NCBI GenBank assembly: GCA_018821925.1
Contig: JAHJLF010000017.1
Span: forward strand, 1 to 36,022
Reading direction: 5' to 3'
DNA from: Candidatus Edwardsbacteria bacterium
GTDB taxonomy: Bacteria > Edwardsbacteria > AC1 > EtOH8
DNA: 36,022 nt
Made by a program: the position numbers and the translations under genes. Positions 9,380-16,668 of the stretch are shown piece after piece (position 1 is the stretch's first letter; every line of letters begins with the position of its first letter). The notes under the pieces are model-generated. The model made no database searches. It was given only the letters and a program-made list of their open reading frames with translations, and had not been told where the DNA came from.

Positions 9380-9429
9380 CTCACCCTACCCTCTCCTAAA
9401 GCATAAGGAGAGGGAAGAGCCTGCGCTGA
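9380..9429. repeat. Hairpin-plus-tag module 4
   Basis: A hairpin with 9-bp arms CCCTCTCCT/AGGAGAGGG (9389-9414) is preceded by CTCACCCTA and followed by the tag AGAGCCTGCGCTGA (9416-9429, one mismatch). The hairpin and its CTCACCC flank recur in inverted orientation at 13436-13473. Confidence 0.7.
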
Positions 9430-9604
9430 AAAATCCATGTATAATGACATGTGAAGCGGTGAGATCCCTCCGGTCATTGCGAAATGTCCACAAAACCGCA
9501 CTTCGGGCAAAAAAACAGGCCTCATTAAGAGGCCCAGCGATGTCCTTCAGGGCATGGCAATAATAAATAGAATAGCAAGAGTCGCCATTATTTGAGTAAT
9601 TTAT

Positions 9605-10276
9605 TTAATTCTTTCTTTTAGTATCTGGTGTAAATTTAAGTGACCCGATAATTCTATCCGTTATTGGCTCTAAAAGCATTTCTGCTGTTTTTAAATAAGA
9701 GATAGTAAGAGTGAACGACTTATCTTTTGCAAATACTCTTATTAATCGTACCCGAAAGTTGCTCTTACTAATCGAAGACGAACGATAATATTCTGTTAAA
9801 AATACTGTGATTCCATTGATTTTTTCTTTCGTTGTTCCTTTCCATGACACTAAGGTTAATTTGGATTTTTTTAATCCTATGTGAATACCATTTTTAAGTG
9901 TAGTGTCCAATAAATTGACTTCTTGGTCTGTCATTTTTTGAGCATCTGATTGAGACAATTCTTGTTGTGGGTAATAGCGAAGATTCAATATTCCTATAAC
10001 ACTACCATTTTCGCCGTAATAATTAGCTGCAAATGGCAATTCAGAGGATTGATTTTTTTGACCCGTTGACTCTATAAACAATTTTACATAATTGTCAAGA
10101 GTTACCCGTTCATTATTCAATAAGGGACCCCAATTATTTGATAACTCAATAGATACACCGTTTGGCAGAGAAATTGTTTTATACTCTTCTGCTTGTGTAG
10201 CGCTCAATAATGTGTTAGGAAATAATATCATAGAAAAAGCTAATGAAATCCATGTTGGCCTAATAATATTTTTCAT
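9605..10276 (-). CDS. AT-rich orphan exported protein of unknown function
   Basis: 223 residues; I do not recognise a specific family. A signal peptide is clear (MKNIIRPTWISLAFSMILFP ... SATQAEE, cleavage likely near residue 29). The mature part begins YKTISLPNGVSIELSNNWGPL and ends with an I-I-G-S-L-K-F strand. The overall pattern resembles small PsbP/Mog1-like envelope proteins, but that is only an impression. The start has GGAG 7 nt upstream of the ATG. Base composition is visibly more AT-rich than all flanking genes, with AAA/AAT/TTA-heavy codon use, and it sits between a repeat block and the ppdK terminator. Recent acquisition is therefore likely. The protein is probably periplasmic. Confidence 0.6.
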   Translation of the reverse strand: MKNIIRPTWISLAFSMILFPNTLLSATQAEEYKTISLPNGVSIELSNNWGPLLNNERVTLDNYVKLFIESTGQKNQSSELPFAANYYGENGSVIGILNLRYYPQQELSQSDAQKMTDQEVNLLDTTLKNGIHIGLKKSKLTLVSWKGTTKEKINGITVFLTEYYRSSSISKSNFRVRLIRVFAKDKSFTLTISYLKTAEMLLEPITDRIIGSLKFTPDTKRKN

Positions 10277-10414
10277 ATCAACTCCAATAACTAAAAATTA
10301 ACTTTCTAATTACTTGCATTTTAAATGTTGTATTTTATGCCTATAGAATAACGAGTCATTATAAGAATACACCCGCAAGGCAATAAAAATCAAGAGAAAA
10401 CTATGTGAATAACT

Positions 10415-10444
10415 AAAAGCCCCTTCATTGCTGAAGGGGCTTTT
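10415..10444. terminator. Bidirectional intrinsic terminator downstream of ppdK
   Basis: A perfect 13-bp stem AAAAGCCCCTTCA/TGAAGGGGCTTTT with TTGC loop, flanked by A- and T-runs. It lies 13 nt past the ppdK stop on the minus strand. Confidence 0.9.
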
Positions 10445-10456
10445 AAATTTGTCAGA

Positions 10457-13315
10457 TTACTTTCTGCCTTTTTTCTTAACTGCCTTTTTCGGAGTGGGCA
10501 CCGAGCTACGTCGAGGTGCAACCTTCTTTGCCTTAGCGGTCACCAAGCTTCGTCGAGGTGTCGCTTTACGCTTCACACTTTTCGCTGTCTTCTTCTCGGC
10601 CTGCTTCATATCCTTGATCGCCGCCTGGGCCAGCGCCAGCCTGGCGATCGGCACCCGGAACGGCGAGCAGGAAACGTAGTTCATCCCCACCCGATGGCAG
10701 AACTCAACCGAAGACGGCTCTCCGCCGTGCTCTCCGCAGATGCCCACCTTCAGATTGGGCCTGGCGGCCCGCCCACGCTGGATGCCTATCTCCACCAGCT
10801 CGCCCACGCCCTCCTGGTCTAATATCTGGAAGGGGTCGGCCGGCAATATCTTCTTCTCCACGTAATCCGGCACGAACCCGCCGATATCATCGCGGGAGAA
10901 GCCGAAGGTCATCTGGGTCAGGTCGTTGGTGCCGTAGGAAAAGAACTCGGCTGTCTCCGCTATTTTACCGGCCATCAAAGCCGCCCGCGGGATCTCGATC
11001 ATGGTGCCGTACATGTAATCTATCTTCTTGACGCCGTACTTGGCGCATACCTCGGCATAAATTTTGTCCACTATGGCCTTCTGGTCCACCAGTTCGTTCT
11101 TCATGCCCACCACCGGAACCATGATCTCAGGCCTGATCTTCTTGCCCTCCTTGATCAGCTCCACGGTGGATTCCAGTACGGCCCGCACCTGCATCTCGGT
11201 GATCTCGGGATAGGTGACGCCTAATCTGACTCCGCGGTGGCCCATCATGGGATTGGATTCGTGCAGAACATCGGCCCGTCTGTTCAACTCCTCGGCTGTA
11301 ATGCCAAGACTTTGGGCCAGTTTGTTGCGCTCGTCCTGGCCGTTGGGCACGAACTCGTGCAGCGGTGGATCCAATAAACGGATGGTGACCGGAAATCCGT
11401 CCATCACCTCCAGAGTGGCCTTGATGTCCTTCTTGACATAGGGGTATAGCTCAGCCAGGGCCGCCCGGCGCTCATTGACGCTCTGGGAGATGATCATCTT
11501 GCGCAGGCAGAACAGGGGAGCCTCGGAATTCTTGCCGTAGAACATGTGCTCGGTGCGGAACAGCCCTATGCCCTCGGCCCCAAAACCGCGGGCCTTGGCG
11601 GCATCTTCCGGGGTATCGGCATTGGTGCGGACGTTCAGCTTGCGGAAGGAGTCGACGTACTTCATGAAACTTACAAAACGGGGATTCTCGGTGGCGTCCA
11701 CCATGGCCAGCTGTCCGGCATAGACATAGCCGCGAGTACCGTTGAGGGTGATATAATCACCTTCCTTGAATACCTTGTCGCCCACCTTCATGGTCTTGGT
11801 CTGGGCATCTATATGCAGGGAGCTGCTGCCCACGATGCAGCACTTGCCCCAGCCCCGGGCCACCAAGGCCGCGTGACTGGTCATCCCTCCCCGGGCGGTC
11901 AGGATGCCGATGGCGGCCCTCATGCCCTCCACGTCCTCGGGGTTGGTCTCTTCGCGAACCAGGATGACCTTTTTGCCCTGCTTCTGCCAGGCCACCGCAT
12001 CGCTGGCGGTGAAGACTATCTGTCCGTTGGCTCCGCCCGGGCCGGCAGGCAGGCCCTTGGCCAGCACCTGGGCCGATCTTTCGGCGGCCGGATCTACGAT
12101 GGGATGCAGCAGCTCGTCCAACTGGGCCGGGGACACTCTGGTAACGGCGTCTGCCTTCGTGATCAGCTTTTCCTCCACCATGTCCATGGCCATATTCAAT
12201 GCGGCGGTCCCGGTGCGCTTGCCGATGCGGCACTGCAGCATCCACAAATGGCCCTCCTGGATGGTGAACTCAATGTCCTGCATGTCGCGGTAGTGCTTCT
12301 CTAAGCGGTTCCTGAAGCCGTTCAGCTCCTGGTAGACCTCCGGCATGGCGGTCTGCAGGGAGGACATATGCTTGTTCTGCTCGTTCTTGGTGTCCTCATT
12401 CAAGGGATTGGGAGTGCGGATGCCGGCCACCACGTCCTCGCCCTGGGCGTTGACTAACCATTCTCCGTAAAAGTGGTTGTCGCCGTTGGCCGGGTTGCGG
12501 GAGAAGGCCACCCCGGTGGCCGAGGAGTCGCCCATGTTGCCGAACACCATGGCCTGGACGTTAACCGCGGTTCCCCACTCGTCGGGGATGCCCTCGATCC
12601 GGCGGTAGGAGATGGCCCGCTTGCCGTTCCAGGAGGAGAACACCGCTCCGATGCCGCCCCACAGCTGATCCATGGCGTTATCCGGAAAATCTTTTCCGAT
12701 GACTTCCTTGACCTTGGCCTTAAAGCGGTCGCACAGATTGATAAGGTCGGCTTCGGTCAGATCGGCGTCGGTCTTATAGCTCTTGTTCTTTTTGACCTCG
12801 CCCAGCATATCGTCCAATTGCCTGCGGATGCCCTGGCCCTCTTTGGGCTCCATGCCGGCGGCCTTTTCCATGACCACGTCGGAGTACATCATGATCAGGC
12901 GGCGGTAGGCGTCGTAGACGAAGCGGGGGTTGTTGGTCTTCTTTATCATTCCGGGGATGGTGGCCGAGCACAGGCCGACGTTCAGCACGGTCTCCATCAT
13001 GCCGGGCATGGAGCTGCGGGCTCCGGAGCGCACAGATAAAAGCAGGGGATTCTGCCTGTCGCCGAACTTCATGCCCATCACCTTTTCCACCTTGGCCAGG
13101 GCGGTCTCCACCTGCTTTTTCAGCTCCGGCGGATATTTCTTGTTGTTCTTGTAGAAAACGGTGCACAATTCTGTGGTGATGGTAAAACCGGCCGGGACCG
13201 GGATCCCCAGATGGCACATCTCGGCCAGGTTGGCGCCCTTGCCGCCCAAAAGATTTTTGTCGCTGGCGCTTCCTTCGGCCGACTTACCGCCGAAGAAATA
13301 TACGTATTTGGACAT
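10457..13315 (-). CDS. ppdK: Pyruvate, phosphate dikinase with basic C-terminal tail
   Basis: 952 residues from the ATG at 13315. That start has AGGAGGAG 6 nt upstream and gives MSKYVYFFGGKSAEG; an in-frame ATG 24 nt earlier lacks such a site. Domains in order: N-terminal ATP-grasp (GGKGANLAEM, RSGARSSMPGMMETVLNVG); phosphohistidine domain with catalytic His in GGMTSHAALVARGWGKCCIVG near residue 455; and C-terminal PEP/pyruvate TIM barrel (GTNDLTQMTFGFSRDD, GICGEHGGEPSSVEF, catalytic Cys in NYVSCSPFRVPIARLA). It interconverts pyruvate, ATP and phosphate with PEP, AMP and PPi, for PPi-linked glycolysis or gluconeogenesis. The normal enzyme ends near residue 900. Here about 50 Lys/Arg/Ala/Pro-rich residues follow, partly encoded by two palindromic repeats. 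It is monocistronic, with its own promoter and terminator. Confidence 0.97.
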   Translation of the reverse strand: MSKYVYFFGGKSAEGSASDKNLLGGKGANLAEMCHLGIPVPAGFTITTELCTVFYKNNKKYPPELKKQVETALAKVEKVMGMKFGDRQNPLLLSVRSGARSSMPGMMETVLNVGLCSATIPGMIKKTNNPRFVYDAYRRLIMMYSDVVMEKAAGMEPKEGQGIRRQLDDMLGEVKKNKSYKTDADLTEADLINLCDRFKAKVKEVIGKDFPDNAMDQLWGGIGAVFSSWNGKRAISYRRIEGIPDEWGTAVNVQAMVFGNMGDSSATGVAFSRNPANGDNHFYGEWLVNAQGEDVVAGIRTPNPLNEDTKNEQNKHMSSLQTAMPEVYQELNGFRNRLEKHYRDMQDIEFTIQEGHLWMLQCRIGKRTGTAALNMAMDMVEEKLITKADAVTRVSPAQLDELLHPIVDPAAERSAQVLAKGLPAGPGGANGQIVFTASDAVAWQKQGKKVILVREETNPEDVEGMRAAIGILTARGGMTSHAALVARGWGKCCIVGSSSLHIDAQTKTMKVGDKVFKEGDYITLNGTRGYVYAGQLAMVDATENPRFVSFMKYVDSFRKLNVRTNADTPEDAAKARGFGAEGIGLFRTEHMFYGKNSEAPLFCLRKMIISQSVNERRAALAELYPYVKKDIKATLEVMDGFPVTIRLLDPPLHEFVPNGQDERNKLAQSLGITAEELNRRADVLHESNPMMGHRGVRLGVTYPEITEMQVRAVLESTVELIKEGKKIRPEIMVPVVGMKNELVDQKAIVDKIYAEVCAKYGVKKIDYMYGTMIEIPRAALMAGKIAETAEFFSYGTNDLTQMTFGFSRDDIGGFVPDYVEKKILPADPFQILDQEGVGELVEIGIQRGRAARPNLKVGICGEHGGEPSSVEFCHRVGMNYVSCSPFRVPIARLALAQAAIKDMKQAEKKTAKSVKRKATPRRSLVTAKAKKVAPRRSSVPTPKKAVKKKGRK
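10499..10560. repeat. Two 20-bp palindrome-ended repeats inside the ppdK tail
   Basis: CACCGAGCTACGTCGAGGTG (10499-10518) and CACCAAGCTTCGTCGAGGTG (10541-10560) match at 18 of 20 positions and both carry CACC...GGTG ends. They resemble the common dispersed GAGCTTGTCGAAG-type intergenic repeat. Here they are translated, giving APRRSS and TPRRSL in the basic tail. Confidence 0.7.
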
Positions 13316-13384
13316 TTGAACTCCTCCTGCCGTGATCACACGGCAATATATGTTGATGGGTTTTGCTTTTCAAAACAAAGGGCT

Positions 13385-13413
13385 ATTTTAGCACAAATGA
13401 ATTTGATTTGCAA
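13385..13413 (-). promoter_or_regulatory. Sigma70-type promoter for ppdK
   Basis: On the minus strand TTGCAA (13413-13408), a 17-nt spacer, then TAAAAT (13390-13385). It lies about 70 nt upstream of the ppdK ATG. Confidence 0.65.
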
Positions 13414-13435
13414 CGGGGTGGTTTACCCCCTTTCT

Positions 13436-13473
13436 CCCTCTCCTAATGCTTTAGGAGAGGGTCGGGGTGAGGT
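13436..13473. repeat. Inverted copy of the CCCTCTCC hairpin repeat
   Basis: A perfect 11-bp stem CCCTCTCCTAA/TTAGGAGAGGG (13436-13461) followed by TCGGGGTGAGGTC. Its reverse complement matches 9378-9414 almost base for base through GACCTCACCC and the hairpin. The two copies flank the orphan exported gene and ppdK in inverted orientation. Confidence 0.75.
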
Positions 13474-13479
13474 CAAAAT

Positions 13480-13512
13480 AACGTAGGGCCGAGGTTACCT
13501 CGCCCCTACGTT
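13480..13512 (-). terminator. Palindromic repeat acting as the xerC-side terminator
   Basis: 15-base arms AACGTAGGGCCGAGG/CCTCGCCCCTACGTT with one mismatch and TTA loop. On the minus strand it is followed by ATTTTG, and it lies about 20 nt past the recombinase stop. The CGTAGGG...CCCTACG ends resemble the palindrome at 26774. Confidence 0.6.
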
Positions 13513-13532
13513 ATCCGATTTATTTCCCAATC

Positions 13533-14405
13533 CTACGTTTCCTCCCCTTCGTCGTCCGCCCGGGGATGGGCCTGCTGGTAGACCTTTTTCAACCGATCGG
13601 TGGTGATGTGGGTATATATCTGGGTGGTGGAAAGATTGGCATGGCCCAACAATTCCTTGACCGCCTTCAGGTCGGCCCCGCGGTCCAAAAGATGGGTGGC
13701 GAACGAATGACGCAAAACATGGGGACTGGCCTTGCCCCCGTAATGGGCCGACCGGATGCGGGCCTGAACGATCCTCTGCAATTGCCTTCTATTAAGGGTC
13801 TTTCCCCGCGTCCCCAGAAAAACAATCTCATAATTTTCCCGCCCGGCAATGTATTTTTTCAAGGTGCTGATGGATTCCCGGGTTAAGGGCACAATCCTTT
13901 GTTTGCTGCCCTTGCCCATAACTTTGACCTGCCCGCCGGAGAGGTCCAGATCTCCGACTTTCAGGCCCAGCAGTTCTGACGACCGCAGGCCGCTGCCATA
14001 GAGTAGTTCCATAACGGCGTTGTTGCGAACCGTATCCTCCGGCTTTTCCTGGATGTTTTGGACAGCTTCTTCCGCCTGTTTCTCGGAAAGAAATGAAGGT
14101 AGCTTCTTGTCCAATTTGGGGGATCTTAAGCCCAACGCAGGATTGACAGGAACGATATTCTCCCGGGCGCAGTATTTGAAAAAGGCCTTGATAGCCGAAA
14201 GCTTCCTGGCCGCCGAACGCTTGTCCAGTCCCTGCCTTTGCAGTATCCCCAGGTAATTGCGGATGGTATTGCGGTCGATCCTGTCCAGGTTTTCGTGTTT
14301 GAGGTGATCGAAGAATTGCCGCAGGTCCCGCTGGTAGGCCTGGCAGGTATTGTCAGCCAGGTTGCGCTGGACTTTGATGTATGTTATGAATTTATTAATG
14401 GGCAT
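13533..14405 (-). CDS. xerC: Tyrosine recombinase XerC/XerD family
   Basis: 290 residues, the normal Xer length. The N-terminal SAM-like core-binding domain (FITYIKVQRNLADNTCQAYQ RDL) is followed by the catalytic domain. The catalytic Arg is in YGSGLRSSELLGL near residue 141, the Lys in VMGKGSKQRIVPL, the His-x-x-Arg box in HVLRHSFATHLLDRGADL near 231, and the second His and Tyr nucleophile in LLGHANLSTTQIYTH near 263. This set is complete, so the enzyme should be active. Likely role: resolution of chromosome dimers at dif, together with a second Xer encoded elsewhere. XerC versus XerD cannot be decided here. It is flanked by intergenic repeats on both sides, with no phage or integron genes beside it. 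Confidence 0.88.
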   Translation of the reverse strand: MPINKFITYIKVQRNLADNTCQAYQRDLRQFFDHLKHENLDRIDRNTIRNYLGILQRQGLDKRSAARKLSAIKAFFKYCARENIVPVNPALGLRSPKLDKKLPSFLSEKQAEEAVQNIQEKPEDTVRNNAVMELLYGSGLRSSELLGLKVGDLDLSGGQVKVMGKGSKQRIVPLTRESISTLKKYIAGRENYEIVFLGTRGKTLNRRQLQRIVQARIRSAHYGGKASPHVLRHSFATHLLDRGADLKAVKELLGHANLSTTQIYTHITTDRLKKVYQQAHPRADDEGEET

Positions 14406-14626
14406 GATTTATCCGTCATTCTGAGCCAACCATTCTGTCTGGCATGCGAAGAATCTGAAATTCTTGGAAAGTTTGCTTAAATGTCACGCTCAGGATGACA
14501 AGGATGCTGTCACCCTGAGACCTGCCTGTTATCTTACTAACCGAACGGGTGACAACTCATATCCCTCAACCTGTATTGCATCGAAGTCTCCTCGGGATGA
14601 CAGTAAAACTCTTTATGCCTTGATGA
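14406..14626. repeat. Intergenic pair of MITE-like inverted repeats
   Basis: GTCATTCTGAGC (14414-14425) is complementary at 11 of 12 positions to GCTCAGGATGAC (14488-14499). GTCACCCTGAG (14509-14519) is complementary at 9 of 11 to CTCGGGATGAC (14591-14601). CGAAGAATCTGAAATTCTTGG between the first pair matches the common dispersed CATTCTGAGC...CGAAGAATCT repeat type. No gene is seen here. Confidence 0.6.
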
Positions 14627-16654
14627 TTAAACCGGCTCTTTCTCCATCGCAGCGAAGCGCACCACCTTGTTCCTCCCGGACTTCTTGGCGGCATACAGCG
14701 CTTCGTCGGCCGCCTTGATCAGTTCAGCCTTCTTCTTGGCGTCCTGGGGATATGAGGACACTCCCAGGCTGATGGTCACCGGCAGATCCCCGGCGGTGGT
14801 CTGGAATTTCTCGCCTTCGATCGCCAGGCGCACTTGCTCGGCCAGCTGGGCGGCCTCCTTGTCGTTCCGTCCCGGCCACACCGCTATAAACTCCTCTCCC
14901 CCATATCGGGCCACAAAATCGAACGACGATATGCTTTTCTTCAGCCGAGCGGCCATTTCCTTGAGCACCGCATCGCCTATTGGATGTCCGTAATTGTCAT
15001 TGAGCTTCTTGAAGAAATCAATGTCGAACAGCGCTATCCCCACCGGATTACTGTCCGATTTTGCCAGCGTTTCCTCCAGGTATTCCTGGAACCGGCGGTG
15101 GTTAGCCAGCCCGGTCAGGCCGTCGCGGATGGCCAGATTTTCCTTCTCCTCGTACATGGCGGCGCTTTTCAAGGCCAGGGAGAACTGCCCGGCGATAATG
15201 TGAATGGTGTCCCGGTCGGCCTCAAAGGCCTTGGGCTGGCGGCTCTCCAGCACCAGCACGTAATGGCAGACATCCTCGTATAACAGCGGCGCCGCCAGTA
15301 CCGAGCGGAATCCGTGATCCGGCCGCTCGTCTTCGGAGAAACGGTGGATGCCTATGGCCCGCCGATAAAAATCGTCCACCGAGCGCCACTCCTTGAGATT
15401 GACAGCCTGCTCGGAAAGCGACCCTGCCATGTTTATCTCGGTTCCCGGGGCGGGATAGCCGGCGTTGGCCGGGTCGGACAGCAACACCCTGGCCTTTCCC
15501 GGTTCCGGCAATACCTCCAGCAGGACGATATGGTCGCAGGGCACCAGCCGGGGTATCAGCTCCTGGATTATCTTGATGACATCGTTGATCTTCAGGCGGG
15601 AGGCCATCAGCTCCAGGCGGCTGTTCCACTGCTGCAGCCGGTCCTTCTCCAGCCCCAGGGCCGAGTGGCTCTGGTGAAAATGCACCAGCCTGGCCGCCTC
15701 CTCGGCGAACCCGGCCAAAAGGATCTTGTCGTTTTCGTTAAATGCCCCAGCCTGTTCGCTGTCAACCACCAGAACCCCGATAACCTCGCTCTCCTGGAGC
15801 ACCGGCACCGACAGCACCGAGCGGACCTCCTCGGATTTCCTGTAATATCCCAGGTCCCTTGAGTCCCTCTCGTAACTGGCATATAAAAGGCCCTGGCGCT
15901 CCCGGGCCGCCCAGCCTAAAAGACTGCTGCGGATCTCCAGGGAGGCATCCTTGATGACCTCGGCGCTGTAGCTTTTAAAGGCCATCATATTCAAAGTGCC
16001 GGTAAGATTGTCGGCCCTGAAAATGGCGCTGGTTCTGGTTCTCATGGCCGCCTGTATCAGGCTGCACAGCGAGGCCAGATCCTCCTTAAGGTCTTTCTGG
16101 ACGGTAACCGGCTCGTCGAATGACATCACCGGCAGGCTGCCGACTACGGAGCTACGCCCCCGCCTGACGATTACCAAACTGATGACGTAGAGCAGCACCA
16201 AAGCGGCGATGATTGCCATTCCCGGTACTAATTCCTGCCGCCACCGCCCGGCCATAAGGCTGGAGCCCAGCTCGATGATCAGAACGGATGCCAGGGGAAC
16301 CGCTTTCCACCTGTCACTGCGGTAGACAGCCAGAACGATCAGCAGGCCGTATAACAGGATCAGCGGAGAGCCAAACCCACCGCTAAGCTGGACCGCCAGG
16401 CCGGTCAGGGCAGTCAGGCTCAGAACCTGAAACAACTGCCAGCTGCCCCTCTGTTCGATCCGCCAGTATTTAATGACCAGAGCGGCATAGATCGCCAGCA
16501 GGGCAAACCCGAAGCCCAGGATCGGCAGACTGGCGGTTTGCTGCAGGGAGTACGCCAGCGGACGGTAAAAATATCCGGCGGTCAGGCCCACGATTATTGC
16601 CGTTGCCAGAAGGATCAAAAATATCTTGATGGGGTTTATCTTTGTTTTGGACAT
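14627..16654 (-). CDS. Membrane-anchored double-GAF GGDEF diguanylate cyclase
   Basis: 675 residues. About six N-terminal hydrophobic segments (1-180) are followed by two GAF-like domains (roughly 195-335, with VRSVLSVPVLQESEVIGVLVVDS; and 355-500, with FRSVLAAPLLYEDVCHYVLVLES). The C-terminal GGDEF domain (roughly 515-665) has DGLTGLANHRRFQEYL, FDIDFFKKLNDNYGHP and ARYGGEEFIAVWPG. The GGEEF variant is compatible with c-di-GMP synthesis. SSFD replaces the RxxD inhibitory site, so product feedback is probably lost. It starts 14 nt after uppP and is the last gene of the wzi-ubiA-uppP operon. It is a second, separate GGDEF protein that ends an envelope-related operon; its signals are unknown. 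Confidence 0.92.
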   Translation of the reverse strand: MSKTKINPIKIFLILLATAIIVGLTAGYFYRPLAYSLQQTASLPILGFGFALLAIYAALVIKYWRIEQRGSWQLFQVLSLTALTGLAVQLSGGFGSPLILLYGLLIVLAVYRSDRWKAVPLASVLIIELGSSLMAGRWRQELVPGMAIIAALVLLYVISLVIVRRGRSSVVGSLPVMSFDEPVTVQKDLKEDLASLCSLIQAAMRTRTSAIFRADNLTGTLNMMAFKSYSAEVIKDASLEIRSSLLGWAARERQGLLYASYERDSRDLGYYRKSEEVRSVLSVPVLQESEVIGVLVVDSEQAGAFNENDKILLAGFAEEAARLVHFHQSHSALGLEKDRLQQWNSRLELMASRLKINDVIKIIQELIPRLVPCDHIVLLEVLPEPGKARVLLSDPANAGYPAPGTEINMAGSLSEQAVNLKEWRSVDDFYRRAIGIHRFSEDERPDHGFRSVLAAPLLYEDVCHYVLVLESRQPKAFEADRDTIHIIAGQFSLALKSAAMYEEKENLAIRDGLTGLANHRRFQEYLEETLAKSDSNPVGIALFDIDFFKKLNDNYGHPIGDAVLKEMAARLKKSISSFDFVARYGGEEFIAVWPGRNDKEAAQLAEQVRLAIEGEKFQTTAGDLPVTISLGVSSYPQDAKKKAELIKAADEALYAAKKSGRNKVVRFAAMEKEPV

Positions 16655-16668
16655 ATCGTTACCTTATG

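Larger units (their letters stand above)
8892..9604. repeat. Non-coding block of dispersed hairpin repeats
   Basis: About 700 bases without a believable gene; the longest frames are translations of repeats. From left to right: an A-rich stretch; a run of CACAGAGGCACAAAGG-type sequence at about 9005-9025; a TCATTGCGAG ... CGAAGCAATCC element (about 9045-9086); four hairpin-plus-tag modules (9094-9429, listed separately); a perfect hairpin ATTCCCGA/TCGGGAAT at 9262-9281 of the common dispersed CATTCCCG type; and TCATTGCGAAATG near 9474. These are typical of small non-autonomous repeats that collect between genes. No transposase is present. Confidence 0.75.

Noticed and set aside
9048-9563. Several open frames of 72-115 codons on both strands in the repeat block
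   Set aside because: They translate the hairpin repeats (for example ALPSPYALGEGR-type peptides), have no ribosome sites and overlap each other on both strands.
11546-12304. A 252-codon open frame antisense to ppdK
   Set aside because: It lies entirely within conserved PPDK catalytic sequence and has no start signals or recognisable motifs.
13533-14405. The tyrosine recombinase as an integrase of a mobile island
   Set aside because: Its length and motifs fit chromosomal XerC/D, and there is no adjacent tRNA, att duplication or phage/ICE gene.
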